Source: CAYXRK01 sp964467615 (GTDB lineage Bacteria > Hydrogenedentota > Hydrogenedentia > Hydrogenedentales > GCA-2746185). From it: DNA of 64,000 nucleotides. Of this stretch, positions 41,410 to 48,730 are shown piece after piece (the stretch's first letter is position 1; every line of letters starts with the position of its first letter). The notes below the pieces were generated by a model, which ran no database searches, was not told where the DNA came from, and was given only the letters and a program-made list of their open reading frames with translations. Location: positions 19,796 through 83,795 of the forward strand of contig CAYXRK010000003.1 in the NCBI GenBank assembly GCA_964467615.1, given 5' to 3'. The position numbers and the translations under genes were made by a program.

Positions 41410-41625
41410 TCACGCGAAAATAATAATCACTGCGAGCGCAGCGACGCTCAGCACGATGAGGAGGATGTTAATCGCGAGCAACACACGCGGAGACTTACCT
41501 GCCGCCCGTTCCTCGATGCGGAGGTGGTCGTCGTCTCCCCATAACAACTTGGCCCCGCCGAACAAGGCTAGCAACCACTCCAGACCGGGCCAATAAAATC
41601 CGAGCCAACGAAATGAGCGTCTCAT
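41410..41625 (-). CDS. Small hypothetical membrane protein (71 aa)
   Basis: From ATG 41625 the product is MRRSFRWLGFYWPGLEWLLA and so on, 71 residues. It has a hydrophobic N-terminal segment and a strong C-terminal transmembrane helix (VLLAINILLIVLSVAALAVI). A GGAAA lies about eight bases before the ATG. The upstream frame continues but would overlap the divergent threonine dehydratase gene, so the short form is preferred. Function unknown; it and the 121-residue membrane protein may form one small unit. Confidence 0.5.
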   Translation of the reverse strand: MRRSFRWLGFYWPGLEWLLALFGGAKLLWGDDDHLRIEERAAGKSPRVLLAINILLIVLSVAALAVIIIFA

Positions 41626-41708
41626 ATGGTCGTTTCCATGTGTCGCGCGAAGTATTATGAACGCCTTAACTGTTGAAACGAAGTCGTGATGGATGAATAC
41701 GCCAAACG

Positions 41709-42668
41709 ATGTCGATAGAGGTTGACACCCCGCCAAGTCTCGCCGACATCCGCGCCGCAGCGGCGCGCATCGCGCCATACGCCCACCGGACACCCGTGCT
41801 GACCTGCGCCTCGCTCGATGCGATAACCGGCGCGAACCTGTTCTTCAAATGCGAGAACTTCCAAAAGGCCGGCGCGTTCAAATTCCGCGGCGCGTGCAAC
41901 GCGGTGTTCTCATTGCCAGACGACGCGGCGGCGCGGGGTGTCGTGACGCACTCTTCCGGCAATCACGCTGCGGCGCTCGCGCTGGCGGCGAGGCTCCGCG
42001 GAACGACGGCCCGCATCGTGATGCCCAACAACGCACCCGAGGTGAAGAAGGCCGCCGTCGCGGGCTACGGCGGCACGATTACGTTCTGCGAGCCGACCCT
42101 CGCCGCGCGCGAGAGCACTACGGCGCGCATCATCGACGAAACGGGCGCGGAGCTTGTGCATCCGTACAACGACTATCGCGTAATCGCCGGCCAAGCGACC
42201 GCCGCGCTTGAACTAATCGAAGACGGGCCGGACTTGGACGTGATCATGGCGCCGGTCGGGGGCGGCGGACTGCTCGCCGGCACGGCGCTGAGCGCTAACT
42301 ATCTATCGTCCAAGACGCGCGTGATCGCGGCAGAACCATCCGGCGCGGACGATGCACGGCGCTCGCTCGAAGCGGGCCGCATCATTCCCTCCGAAGCGCC
42401 GAAAACAATCGCGGACGGATTATTGACCTCTCTGGGCGACAAGACGTTTCCGATCATTCAGAAATACGTTAGCGCAATCCATACGGTATCGGACGGCGAG
42501 ATTTCGGCAGCGATGCGGCTGGTGTGGGAACGAATGAAAATCGTGATCGAGCCCTCCGCCGCGGTGCCGTTGGCGTCCGTGCTCGAGCGGAAATTCGACC
42601 CAAGCGGACTCCGCATCGGAATCATCCTTTCAGGCGGCAACGTCGACCTTGGACGGCTGCCGTTCTGA
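41709..42668 (+). CDS. Threonine/serine dehydratase (PLP-dependent)
   Basis: A fold type II PLP enzyme of 319 residues. The Schiff-base lysine is in GAFKFRGACN, the phosphate and substrate loop is SSGNHAAALALAARL, and the cofactor glycine cluster is VGGGGLLAG. Without a regulatory C-terminal ACT domain it resembles the catabolic TdcB/serine racemase group, which deaminates threonine or serine to a keto acid and ammonia. Racemase activity cannot be excluded. It is followed by tRNA-Ala on the same strand. Confidence 0.88.
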   Translation: MSIEVDTPPSLADIRAAAARIAPYAHRTPVLTCASLDAITGANLFFKCENFQKAGAFKFRGACNAVFSLPDDAAARGVVTHSSGNHAAALALAARLRGTTARIVMPNNAPEVKKAAVAGYGGTITFCEPTLAARESTTARIIDETGAELVHPYNDYRVIAGQATAALELIEDGPDLDVIMAPVGGGGLLAGTALSANYLSSKTRVIAAEPSGADDARRSLEAGRIIPSEAPKTIADGLLTSLGDKTFPIIQKYVSAIHTVSDGEISAAMRLVWERMKIVIEPSAAVPLASVLERKFDPSGLRIGIILSGGNVDLGRLPF

Positions 42669-42705
42669 CCGAGACAGATGGCTACCAGCTCCGCTAACCC
42701 GCTGT

Positions 42706-42733
42706 TGATCACGGTTTCAACGCACCCTATAAT
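42706..42733 (+). promoter_or_regulatory. Promoter of tRNA-Ala
   Basis: TTGATC at 42706-42711 and a perfect TATAAT at 42728-42733 are 16 bases apart. The start point would be near 42740, about seven bases before the mature 5' end of the tRNA. Confidence 0.7.
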
Positions 42734-42746
42734 CCTTCGCTCGTGT

Positions 42747-42823
42747 GGGGCCGTAGCTCAGTTTGGGAGAGCGCATGACTGGCAGTCATGAGGTCGAGGG
42801 TTCGATCCCCTTCGGCTCCACCA
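42747..42823 (+). tRNA. tRNA-Ala (anticodon GGC)
   Basis: The cloverleaf is complete. A seven-pair acceptor stem (GGGGCCG with CGGCTCC, one G-U pair) leads into the D arm GCTC-AGTTTGGGA-GAGC. The anticodon stem CATGA/TCATG closes the seven-base loop CTGGCAG, giving anticodon GGC. The T loop is TTCGATC, the discriminator base is A, and the CCA end is encoded. A consensus -10 box lies just upstream. Confidence 0.95.
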
Positions 42824-43171
42824 TTTATAAGTACCGCTGAAACGCGAACTTTGCGTTACCCGTCAACCTGACGGTGCGGCCATACCCCTTAGGCTCATTC
42901 GGACAAGGTGTCCGAACAAGACCTTGGAGGCCGTACCAATGACCGCGTTTCGCACCCCACGCACCCCAAAACTCCGCCGCCATTCTTCCGGCTCGGCATT
43001 CGTCGAAATCGCCCGTCGAAAATTGACCCTTCCCGGTGTAATTTCATATACTGTTTCGCTTTGGCCCCGGCGAATTGCTTTCAGGGTATCTCTCCGCCAG
43101 GGCTTCTACTTGGTCGTAACTGGACGGATACCCGCGCAAAAGCGTCCACCAACAGAAGGGACAGCCATCAC
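42824..43171 (+). other. Long leader of rpsD with three short hairpins; no gene
   Basis: This 348-base interval lies between tRNA-Ala and rpsD. It holds three consecutive stem-loops: AACGC/GCGTT at 42841-42857, CCGTCA-ACC-TGACGG at 42860-42874, and the perfect TTCGGACA-AGG-TGTCCGAA at 42898-42916. An ATG at 42939 follows a GGAGG, but its frame runs into rpsD and shows no family, so it is not called as a gene. S4 is known in other bacteria to repress its own operon by binding a structured leader. The hairpins could serve such a role; this is inference. Confidence 0.35.
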
Positions 43172-43780
43172 ATGGCACGAAAGATCGGACCCAAGCACCG
43201 CCTTTGCCGGCGGCTGGGCAAATGCATCTGGGACAGCCCGCGTTGCCCCAGCGTCAAGCGGGGTTTCGCCCCCGGTCAACACGGCGACAACCAGCGAAAA
43301 AAGCTGTCGGTGTATGGCCGCCAACTCCAAGAGAAACAAAAAATCCGCACGCACTACGGCCTGCTCGAACGGCAAATGCGTAAGACGTTCAAGGAAGCGC
43401 AGCGCATGGGCGGCGTTACCGGCTCGAACCTGCTCATGCTGCTCGAGTCCCGGCTCGACTGCGTGATCTACCGCATGGGCTGGGCCAACAGCATCGCCGG
43501 CGCGCGCCAACTCGTCAACCACGGCCACGTGCTCGTCAACGGTAAGAAGGTGACCATCCCGTCGTGTCGCGTGATGCCGCAGGCGGCCGTCGCCATCGCG
43601 GAGAAGGGCCGCAAGATTCCGATGATTGCGAACGGCGCGCAAGCGTCACACCACCCGATCCCGGAATTCCTGGATCGTGCGCCAGACTCCTTCGAGGGCC
43701 GCATGTCCGCAACGCCGAATCCCGAAACGATTCCGTTCCGCGCCGACATGCTCGCCGTCATCGGGTTCTACTCGCGCTAA
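43172..43780 (+). CDS. rpsD: 30S ribosomal protein S4
   Basis: This primary 16S rRNA-binding protein of the small subunit is 202 residues long and starts MARKIGPKHRLCRRLGKC. It has the S4 domain near SRLDCVIYRMGWANSIAGAR and the RNA-binding loop RQLVNHGHVLVNGKKV. The N-terminal cysteines (CRRLGKC, later PRC) recall the zinc-binding version. The AGAAGGGA ribosome site is well placed. In most bacteria rpsD sits with rpsM, rpsK and rpoA; here it stands alone, with its own leader and terminator. Confidence 0.97.
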   Translation: MARKIGPKHRLCRRLGKCIWDSPRCPSVKRGFAPGQHGDNQRKKLSVYGRQLQEKQKIRTHYGLLERQMRKTFKEAQRMGGVTGSNLLMLLESRLDCVIYRMGWANSIAGARQLVNHGHVLVNGKKVTIPSCRVMPQAAVAIAEKGRKIPMIANGAQASHHPIPEFLDRAPDSFEGRMSATPNPETIPFRADMLAVIGFYSR

Positions 43781-43799
43781 CACTATCAGTTCCAGTTTA

Positions 43800-43832
43800 G
43801 GCGGGCCGGGCGCGTCCCGGTCCGCCTTTTTT
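43800..43832 (+). terminator. Intrinsic terminator of rpsD
   Basis: An 11-pair stem, GGCGGGCCGGG with CCCGGTCCGCC (one G-U pair), closes a CGCGT loop and is followed by six T's, 20 bases after the rpsD stop. This is the clearest Rho-independent terminator in the window. Confidence 0.85.
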
Positions 43833-43856
43833 GTGTCTGGCATAGGCGTTTTCGTC

Positions 43857-44495
43857 ATGGCTTTCACGGTTGAACAGTTCATCAAGACTCGTCCGTACCT
43901 TTATCATGTGAGTGTGAAGGTGAACCTAACTCTCATTCGCGAGCACAAATTCTTGTGGTGTGCCGAGGAACTCACTCGACGTGGAAATCGGCCCAGCCTT
44001 TCCAGCGCCAAGCGGCCCGATGATGTGTATGTCGATGTTGATGGAACGAAAGTTTGTATACGTGATCAGGCCCCGCTGCACCAGGGCAACATAGAATTTG
44101 AAAGTGGCTGGACTTTCGGCAATGTGTTGCAGGACTTGAATTCGCGTGTGTACTTTTGGTCGGGCACAACTAAAGGTCCAACCGAATACGGTCGGCGATA
44201 CCTCGCACGCTATCGATTGAAGCAACCCGTCATCCTGCGAATCCGTACCTCGGACGCGTTCGCTGTTAATTCGCCACCCGAGTTTTGCAAGTACAACTCC
44301 GGATCGCCGCGGTGCAGTGGTGGACGGAAGGGCCCACGGGGGCCAAACACTTTCTTGCGGCGCGAAGCGTGTCCATTCACCAGCGGTAAAGTGGTCGAAG
44401 TGACGTTTCGGGCTCAGATGAAGCTACCGAACGCCGTCGAGATCGCGGAGAGTTACGCGGGGCCTTGGGCCGACATCGACGAACTCCGGAGTTGA
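43857..44495 (+). CDS. DUF7002-like hypothetical protein
   Basis: The 212-residue product resembles DUF7002-type proteins of unknown function. It has a start like FIKTRPYLYHVSVKVNLTLI, in which a tyrosine-histidine strand is followed by a helix, then DGTKVCIRDQAPL, NSRVYFWSG and the end LPNAVEIAESYAGPWADI. The Tyr-His-x-Ser/Thr beginning resembles ADP-ribosyltransferase-like folds, but no catalytic Glu can be assigned. Its start is ATG 43857; an in-frame GTG eight codons earlier is possible. It is visibly richer in A+T than its neighbours, suggesting separate origin. A solo transposon end follows its stop codon. Confidence 0.55.
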   Translation: MAFTVEQFIKTRPYLYHVSVKVNLTLIREHKFLWCAEELTRRGNRPSLSSAKRPDDVYVDVDGTKVCIRDQAPLHQGNIEFESGWTFGNVLQDLNSRVYFWSGTTKGPTEYGRRYLARYRLKQPVILRIRTSDAFAVNSPPEFCKYNSGSPRCSGGRKGPRGPNTFLRREACPFTSGKVVEVTFRAQMKLPNAVEIAESYAGPWADIDELRS

Positions 44496-44512
44496 TGTCC
44501 CTTTCTGCCCGC

Positions 44513-44545
44513 AACAGCCCCTGGCAAAAGTCGCCCCACGACACT
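44513..44545 (+). repeat. Solo copy of the 19.3-kb MITE-like left end
   Basis: The sequence AACAGCCCCTGGCAAAAGTCG matches the element end at 19292 at 20 of 21 positions. The internal GTCG-N5-CGACAC hairpin is also conserved here. No inverted partner is found within the next 200 bases, so this is a single end or a decayed copy. It begins 17 bases after a stop codon, just as the 19.3-kb copy overlaps one. Confidence 0.6.
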
Positions 44546-44568
44546 ACGACGCCGCGCCCCGCCACATC

Positions 44569-44622
44569 CGCCCTGAGCCTGTCGAAGCGCGCCGCTCCGT
44601 TCGCCCTGAGCTTGTCGAAGGG
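44569..44622. repeat. Two direct copies of a CGCCCTGAGC-TGTCGAAG repeat
   Basis: Copies at 44569-44590 and 44602-44622 share CGCCCTGAGCyTGTCGAAG. This short motif (reverse CTTCGACA-GCTCAGG) is a well known dispersed repeat of several bacterial groups. It lies between the DUF7002-like gene and the dinD-like gene. Confidence 0.6.
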
Positions 44623-44692
44623 TGCTATCGAAGGGCCACCTATTTTCGTGCTTCGAGCATCGATTGAAACCATACGCGCGTTATGTGAAAAT

Positions 44693-44705
44693 ATATACAG
44701 TATAT
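44693..44705. promoter_or_regulatory. Palindromic operator-like site before the dinD-like gene
   Basis: ATATAC-A-GTATAT is a perfect 13-base inverted repeat, 30 bases before the GTG start of the dinD-like gene. E. coli dinD is controlled by LexA. This palindrome does not match the E. coli LexA box spacing, but LexA sites differ between phyla. It may be the local SOS operator or another repressor site. Confidence 0.4.
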
Positions 44706-44735
44706 CGGGTTTTGAAACGATGGAGGGCACGTCGC

Positions 44736-45608
44736 GTGAAGCGTGAACTCATATCCAAGCTGCACGGCGATTTCGAGCAACTGGTTCAGCGCGAGCAGGA
44801 GTCGGGAGTCGAGTTTTGGCTCGCACGCGACCTGCAACACCTCCTTGAATACGCTCGATGGGAGAATTTTTCTAAAGTCATCGAGAAGGCCAGAAGTGCT
44901 TGCGAGAATGCAGGTTACAGCACCGCCGACCATTTTCTTGATGTCACGAAAATGGTCGATATCGGTTCCGGTGCCCAGCGTCCTATCGAGGACATCGCGC
45001 TCACCCGGTACGCGTGCTACCTCATCGCCCAGAACGGCGATCCCGCCAAGCCCGTCATCGCCTTTGCCCAGACCTACTTCGCGGTCCAGACCCGCAAGCA
45101 GGAAATCATCGAAAAGCGTCTCGCCGAGGTCGAGCGCCTGTCCGCGCGCAAAAAACTCACTGCGTCTGAGATAGAACTTTCAGGCATCATCTATGAACGC
45201 GTCGGCGACGAGCGGGCCTTCGGCCGCATTCGAAGCAAGGGCGATATGGCGCTGTTTGGCGGACTGACAACGCAAGACATGAAGGACCGCCTCAGCGTTC
45301 CGAAGGGCCGCCCGCTCGCGGATTTCCTGCCCACCATCACCATCAAGGCCAAAGACTTCGCGAACGAGATCACCAACTTCAACATCAAGCGCGACGACTT
45401 GCGGACCGATCCCACCATCTCCGCCGAGCACGTGCGCAACAACACCGATGTTCGCAACTTGCTACACAAGCGAAGCATTGTCCCGGAAGAACTCCCCGCA
45501 GCGGAAGACACTCGGAAAATCGAACGCAGGCTCGCTTCGGAGGACAAGAAACTGCCCCAAGAAGCGAAAAAGCTTGAATGGCATGACAACGAAGTAGATG
45601 ACGACTGA
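44736..45608 (+). CDS. dinD: DNA damage-inducible protein D homologue
   Basis: The 290-residue protein is related to E. coli DinD, an SOS-induced protein shown to inhibit RecA-driven strand exchange. The family-typical N-terminal antirepressor-like (BRO-N) segment is FWLARDLQHLLEYARWENFS with DIALTRYACYLIAQNGD, followed by the conserved KGDMALFGGLTTQDMKDRL. The GTG start at 44736 has a GGAGGG about eight bases upstream. An operator-like palindrome precedes it. The region before it is A+T-rich and repeat-laden, consistent with an acquired gene. Confidence 0.85.
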   Translation: MKRELISKLHGDFEQLVQREQESGVEFWLARDLQHLLEYARWENFSKVIEKARSACENAGYSTADHFLDVTKMVDIGSGAQRPIEDIALTRYACYLIAQNGDPAKPVIAFAQTYFAVQTRKQEIIEKRLAEVERLSARKKLTASEIELSGIIYERVGDERAFGRIRSKGDMALFGGLTTQDMKDRLSVPKGRPLADFLPTITIKAKDFANEITNFNIKRDDLRTDPTISAEHVRNNTDVRNLLHKRSIVPEELPAAEDTRKIERRLASEDKKLPQEAKKLEWHDNEVDDD

Positions 45609-45683
45609 TCGGTGATAGGCCTCGAATGACGTCGAAGCGCGGAAGCTGGAACCTCCCGCTGCTTTTGCAGGGTTGTGTCCTGT

Positions 45684-46688
45684 CTAAAGCAACTCCGCGA
45701 TTTGGACGGCGTTGTAGGCCGCGCCTTTGAGAAGGTTATCAGAGACGATCCACATTTCGAGCGCGCTCGGGTGCGATAGGTCTTCGCGGATGCGGCCGAC
45801 GAATGTCAGGCCGCTGCCGACGGCGTCGATCGCCAGCGGATAAATCTGCTTTGCGGGATCGTCGCGCACTTCGACGCCCGGCGCTTTACGGAGCAGTTCG
45901 CGCGCTTGATCCGCGGTGAGCTTGCGTTCGGTCTCGACGTTGACGGACTCGCTGTGGCCAGTGTGGACCGGTACGCGCACGGTCGTCGCGGTCACGCGGA
46001 TGGACTGGTCGCCAAGGATTTTCTTGGTCTCGTTGACCATCTTCATTTCTTCGGTGCTGTAGCCGTTGTCGTCGAAAGCGTCGCTCTGCGGGATTTGGGG
46101 GATACAGTTGAACGCGATCTGATACGGGAACACGTTCGGGGCGGCGGGCTTGCCATCGAGCACGGCGCGGGTCTGGCGCTCGAGTTCATCGAGCGCGGCC
46201 TTGCCCGCGCCCGAGACGGCCTGGTACGTCGACACGACCACGCGCATGATCTTGGCCGCGTCGTGCAGCGGTTTGAGGACAACCACCATCTGGATGGTCG
46301 AGCAGTTCGGATTTGCGATGATGCCCTCGTGCCATTTGATGTCGGCCGCGTTCACCTCCGGCACCACGAGCGGCACCTTCGGATCCATGCGCCAGGCGCT
46401 CGAATTGTCGATGACGACGCAGCCGTCCTTTGCCGCGAAGGGGGCGAACTTTTTGCTTGTCGATCCGCCCGCGCTGAACAGGGCAACTTCGACGCCCTTG
46501 AACGAATCCTCGCGCAGGACCTCGACGGGAATTTCTTCGCCGCGAAACGTCATCCGTCTGCCCTTCGAGCGTTCCGAAGCCAGGAGCCTGAGCTCCTTGA
46601 CGTCGTAGTTGCGCGCTTCGAGCGTTCGCAGCATGCATTGGCCGACGACGCCGGTCGCCCCGGCTACGGCCACAACCTTACCCGACAT
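45684..46688 (-). CDS. asd: Aspartate-semialdehyde dehydrogenase
   Basis: This enzyme reduces beta-aspartyl phosphate to aspartate semialdehyde with NADPH, at the branch to lysine, diaminopimelate, threonine and methionine. It starts with the Rossmann motif VVAVAGATGVVGQCML and has the catalytic cysteine C129 in NPNCSTIQM. The 334-residue length fits the Gram-positive-type ASADH group. GAGGGAGGA precedes the ATG, and a small ATGCGC-TAT-GCGCAT hairpin lies in the leader at 46713-46727. The trxA terminator separates it from trxA on the same strand. Confidence 0.95.
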   Translation of the reverse strand: MSGKVVAVAGATGVVGQCMLRTLEARNYDVKELRLLASERSKGRRMTFRGEEIPVEVLREDSFKGVEVALFSAGGSTSKKFAPFAAKDGCVVIDNSSAWRMDPKVPLVVPEVNAADIKWHEGIIANPNCSTIQMVVVLKPLHDAAKIMRVVVSTYQAVSGAGKAALDELERQTRAVLDGKPAAPNVFPYQIAFNCIPQIPQSDAFDDNGYSTEEMKMVNETKKILGDQSIRVTATTVRVPVHTGHSESVNVETERKLTADQARELLRKAPGVEVRDDPAKQIYPLAIDAVGSGLTFVGRIREDLSHPSALEMWIVSDNLLKGAAYNAVQIAELL

Positions 46689-46735
46689 TGCTGAGAGTCC
46701 TCCCTCGAATCAATGCGCTATGCGCATCAGCCGAA

Positions 46736-46767
46736 CATAAAAGAAGGGCCGGCGCGAAACCGGCCCA
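46736..46767 (-). terminator. Intrinsic terminator of trxA
   Basis: On the minus strand GGGCCGG-TTTCGCG-CCGGCCC forms a seven-pair stem followed by TTCTTTTTATG. It lies 28 bases after the trxA stop and ends that transcript before asd. Confidence 0.75.
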
Positions 46768-46794
46768 GCGGTAAACCAAAAAATCTGATCGGTG

Positions 46795-47115
46795 CTACTT
46801 CGAAGCGGCGTCGATGGCCGCAGCCAAGTCGGCCTTGCGGGTCACGCCTATGAACTGCTTGGCGACCTGTCCGTCTTTCATGACCAACAAGGTGGGAATG
46901 CTGCCCACGTTGTAGCGGACCGCCAAGTCGCTTTCGTCGTCTACGTTGATTTTGCCGACCTTCGCCTTGCCCGCGTATTCGCCCGCGAGCTCATCGACGA
47001 GCGGAGCAATCATTTTGCATGGGCCGCACCATTCCGCCCAGAAATCCACGAGCGTGACGCCCTCGTTCACCGTAGCGTCGAAATTGGCCGTCGTTAGCTG
47101 CAATGCCTTACCCAT
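46795..47115 (-). CDS. trxA: Thioredoxin
   Basis: The 106-residue cytoplasmic redox protein has the active site C30-G-P-C33 (FWAEWCGPCKMIAP) and the conserved cis-proline segment VGSIPTLLV. The start MGKALQLTTANFDATV fits thioredoxin 1; an upstream in-frame start would add a stretch not found in the family. The AAAGGAG site eight bases before the ATG at 47115 is strong. A TATACT -10 box lies at 47192-47197 on the minus strand. Confidence 0.95.
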   Translation of the reverse strand: MGKALQLTTANFDATVNEGVTLVDFWAEWCGPCKMIAPLVDELAGEYAGKAKVGKINVDDESDLAVRYNVGSIPTLLVMKDGQVAKQFIGVTRKADLAAAIDAASK

Positions 47116-47321
47116 GATTCTCGCTCCTTTAGTCCAAGCGCCCTTGGCGAACTGCAACCAGCCCCAGGGCGTATCCAACGTAAACCGACTAAGTATAACG
47201 AATATTCCGGGGGTGGGGAAACTTGGCGTCGATACGGTGGAGGTCTCGTAGCGCTAAAAGCTAGACTTCGCGTGTCCAATGCGTTTCTACATGTGACTTG
47301 GCTCTGATTACGGACGTACCT

Positions 47322-48263
47322 ATGAAGCCCGAAGAAGCGGTAGAGGAAGTCCCGTTTGACTCCGCGATTGATTTGGTCAACTACCTGCGTCCGAGCAATC
47401 CGGTTTGGGGAGCAGACCGCGATAATCCGTGGGTATTCCGCGGCCACAGGGATGCGGAATGGGAACTCAAACCTTGCGCATGGCGCAAGGACGGCGAGTA
47501 CCGGTTAAAACCTGTCTCGGATTTTTTTGATAGTCTGGCAAGAGAAAAGGTCAAGAGACGCCAAGCAACTGGAATAAGCACTTGCGATTCCGAAGTCGAA
47601 GTGATTAAGTCGATCGCCGCGCAATTGCACGTGTTGGAGGATTTCGTCTCGCTGGCAAACGAGATAGGAATCGGAGAAGGCCTAAACCCATTTTGTCCAA
47701 CCGCCCGAGGTTTTCTTGGCCACACTAACCTTCGCTATGACTTCCAGAGGAAAGAGGAAACCGCGTTCGCCCAACACCACGGCATTCCGACATTTCTGCT
47801 TGACTGGACCCACGATCCATTTACTGCGACGTTTTTTGCCGCAGCGGGGGATCAAACCACGGACCAAACCACGGCGCAAAGCATCGCGATTTGGGCATAC
47901 GATACTCGAGTCGATATGGGCCACATCGGGATTAGTCGATACGAGCCGTCCGGTGCGTTGACTCGATATGCGCACGCTCAACGCAGTGTGTTTCTATACC
48001 ATGAAAAAGGTGTGGATTGGAGAATGTCCAAAGGATGCTGGCCCTCGATCTTGAACGCACTACAGGAAGAGGGGGTATCGCGGTTCGAAAGGCAGCCGTT
48101 TAGAAAGGTTACGCTACCACGCGATCAGTGCAACGCTCTTCTCAGAATTCTATGGCGCGAACGGAAGACGCTTGCCCACTTGATGCCGTCGCCGGACAAC
48201 GTGGCTAAGACCGTTATGAAATCTGGCGCGGCACTGTTATCGAACCAGGACAGTGATCCTTGA
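47322..48263 (+). CDS. FRG-domain protein
   Basis: The 313-residue protein has the FRG domain, named for its conserved Phe-Arg-Gly: NPWVFRGHRDAEWELKPCAW near residues 36-55, and the later block QHHGIPTFLLDWTHDPFTAT. FRG proteins are of unknown biochemistry and are often found in phages, islands and near defence genes. The ATG at 47322 is chosen; a TTG eight codons earlier is possible. The gene is visibly richer in A+T than trxA and pfkA beside it and sits alone between housekeeping genes. Confidence 0.8.
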   Translation: MKPEEAVEEVPFDSAIDLVNYLRPSNPVWGADRDNPWVFRGHRDAEWELKPCAWRKDGEYRLKPVSDFFDSLAREKVKRRQATGISTCDSEVEVIKSIAAQLHVLEDFVSLANEIGIGEGLNPFCPTARGFLGHTNLRYDFQRKEETAFAQHHGIPTFLLDWTHDPFTATFFAAAGDQTTDQTTAQSIAIWAYDTRVDMGHIGISRYEPSGALTRYAHAQRSVFLYHEKGVDWRMSKGCWPSILNALQEEGVSRFERQPFRKVTLPRDQCNALLRILWRERKTLAHLMPSPDNVAKTVMKSGAALLSNQDSDP

Positions 48264-48268
48264 ACATG

Positions 48269-48286
48269 CCTTCGCAGGAATGACAG
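48269..48286 (+). repeat. Fragment of a TTCGCAGGAATGACA repeat
   Basis: GCCTTCGCAGGAATGACA lies just after the FRG gene. It is a partial copy of the dispersed repeat family with a GTCATTCC core, related to the inverted repeat at 10626. Only one arm is present. Confidence 0.45.
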
Positions 48287-48339
48287 AGGTAGCGCAAACT
48301 AATTTGCGATCGTGATGAGCTACGGTGGAAGATGAACGC

Positions 48340-48600
48340 ATGACGATTACGAAACAGATTGTTGCCGAGCGGCTTGCGGCATACATTCACCACGAGTTGT
48401 CTATCGGCGAACTGGTGGATTGGGCGGAACGGGCGATGATGGACGGTGAATTCGAGACGAATGACGTGGCCGAGTTGGCGGCGGTCGTCGCCCGGCTGGG
48501 CGTCGCGGACGCGCGCGCATTCGGGCTGACCTGGGAAGATTGCGAAGACCTGCTCCGCCGCGTGGGATACCAGGCCCGAGTAGAAATAGTTTCCGCATAA
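48340..48600 (+). CDS. Small hypothetical protein (86 aa)
   Basis: The product is an acidic, mostly helical 86-residue protein starting MTITKQIVAERLAAYIHHEL and continuing GELVDWAERAMMDGEFE. No named family is recognised. The ATG at 48340 lies about eight bases after GGAAG; a GTG five codons earlier is possible. It has coding-like third-base use and stands alone between the FRG gene and pfkA. A role as an antitoxin or small regulator is possible but unsupported. Confidence 0.5.
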   Translation: MTITKQIVAERLAAYIHHELSIGELVDWAERAMMDGEFETNDVAELAAVVARLGVADARAFGLTWEDCEDLLRRVGYQARVEIVSA

Positions 48601-48730
48601 CGCCGCATTCGCGCGACGTCAATTGGCGGTCGCCTCGACAACGCCTAACATCTGTCGCGTACACTACTCAGCGAGCGGCCTGCGGCATGTCGCTAGGCAC
48701 GCTTCCTTCAACCTCCACGAAGTGAATCTG

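Noticed and set aside
42939..43466. A 176-codon frame before and into rpsD with a GGAGG site
   Set aside because: It overlaps the conserved S4 coding region out of frame and shows no family; the first part may be leader sequence only.
44689..44706. An E. coli-type LexA box before dinD
   Set aside because: The CTGT-N8-ACAG spacing is not met; only a different 13-base palindrome is present, reported as an operator-like site.
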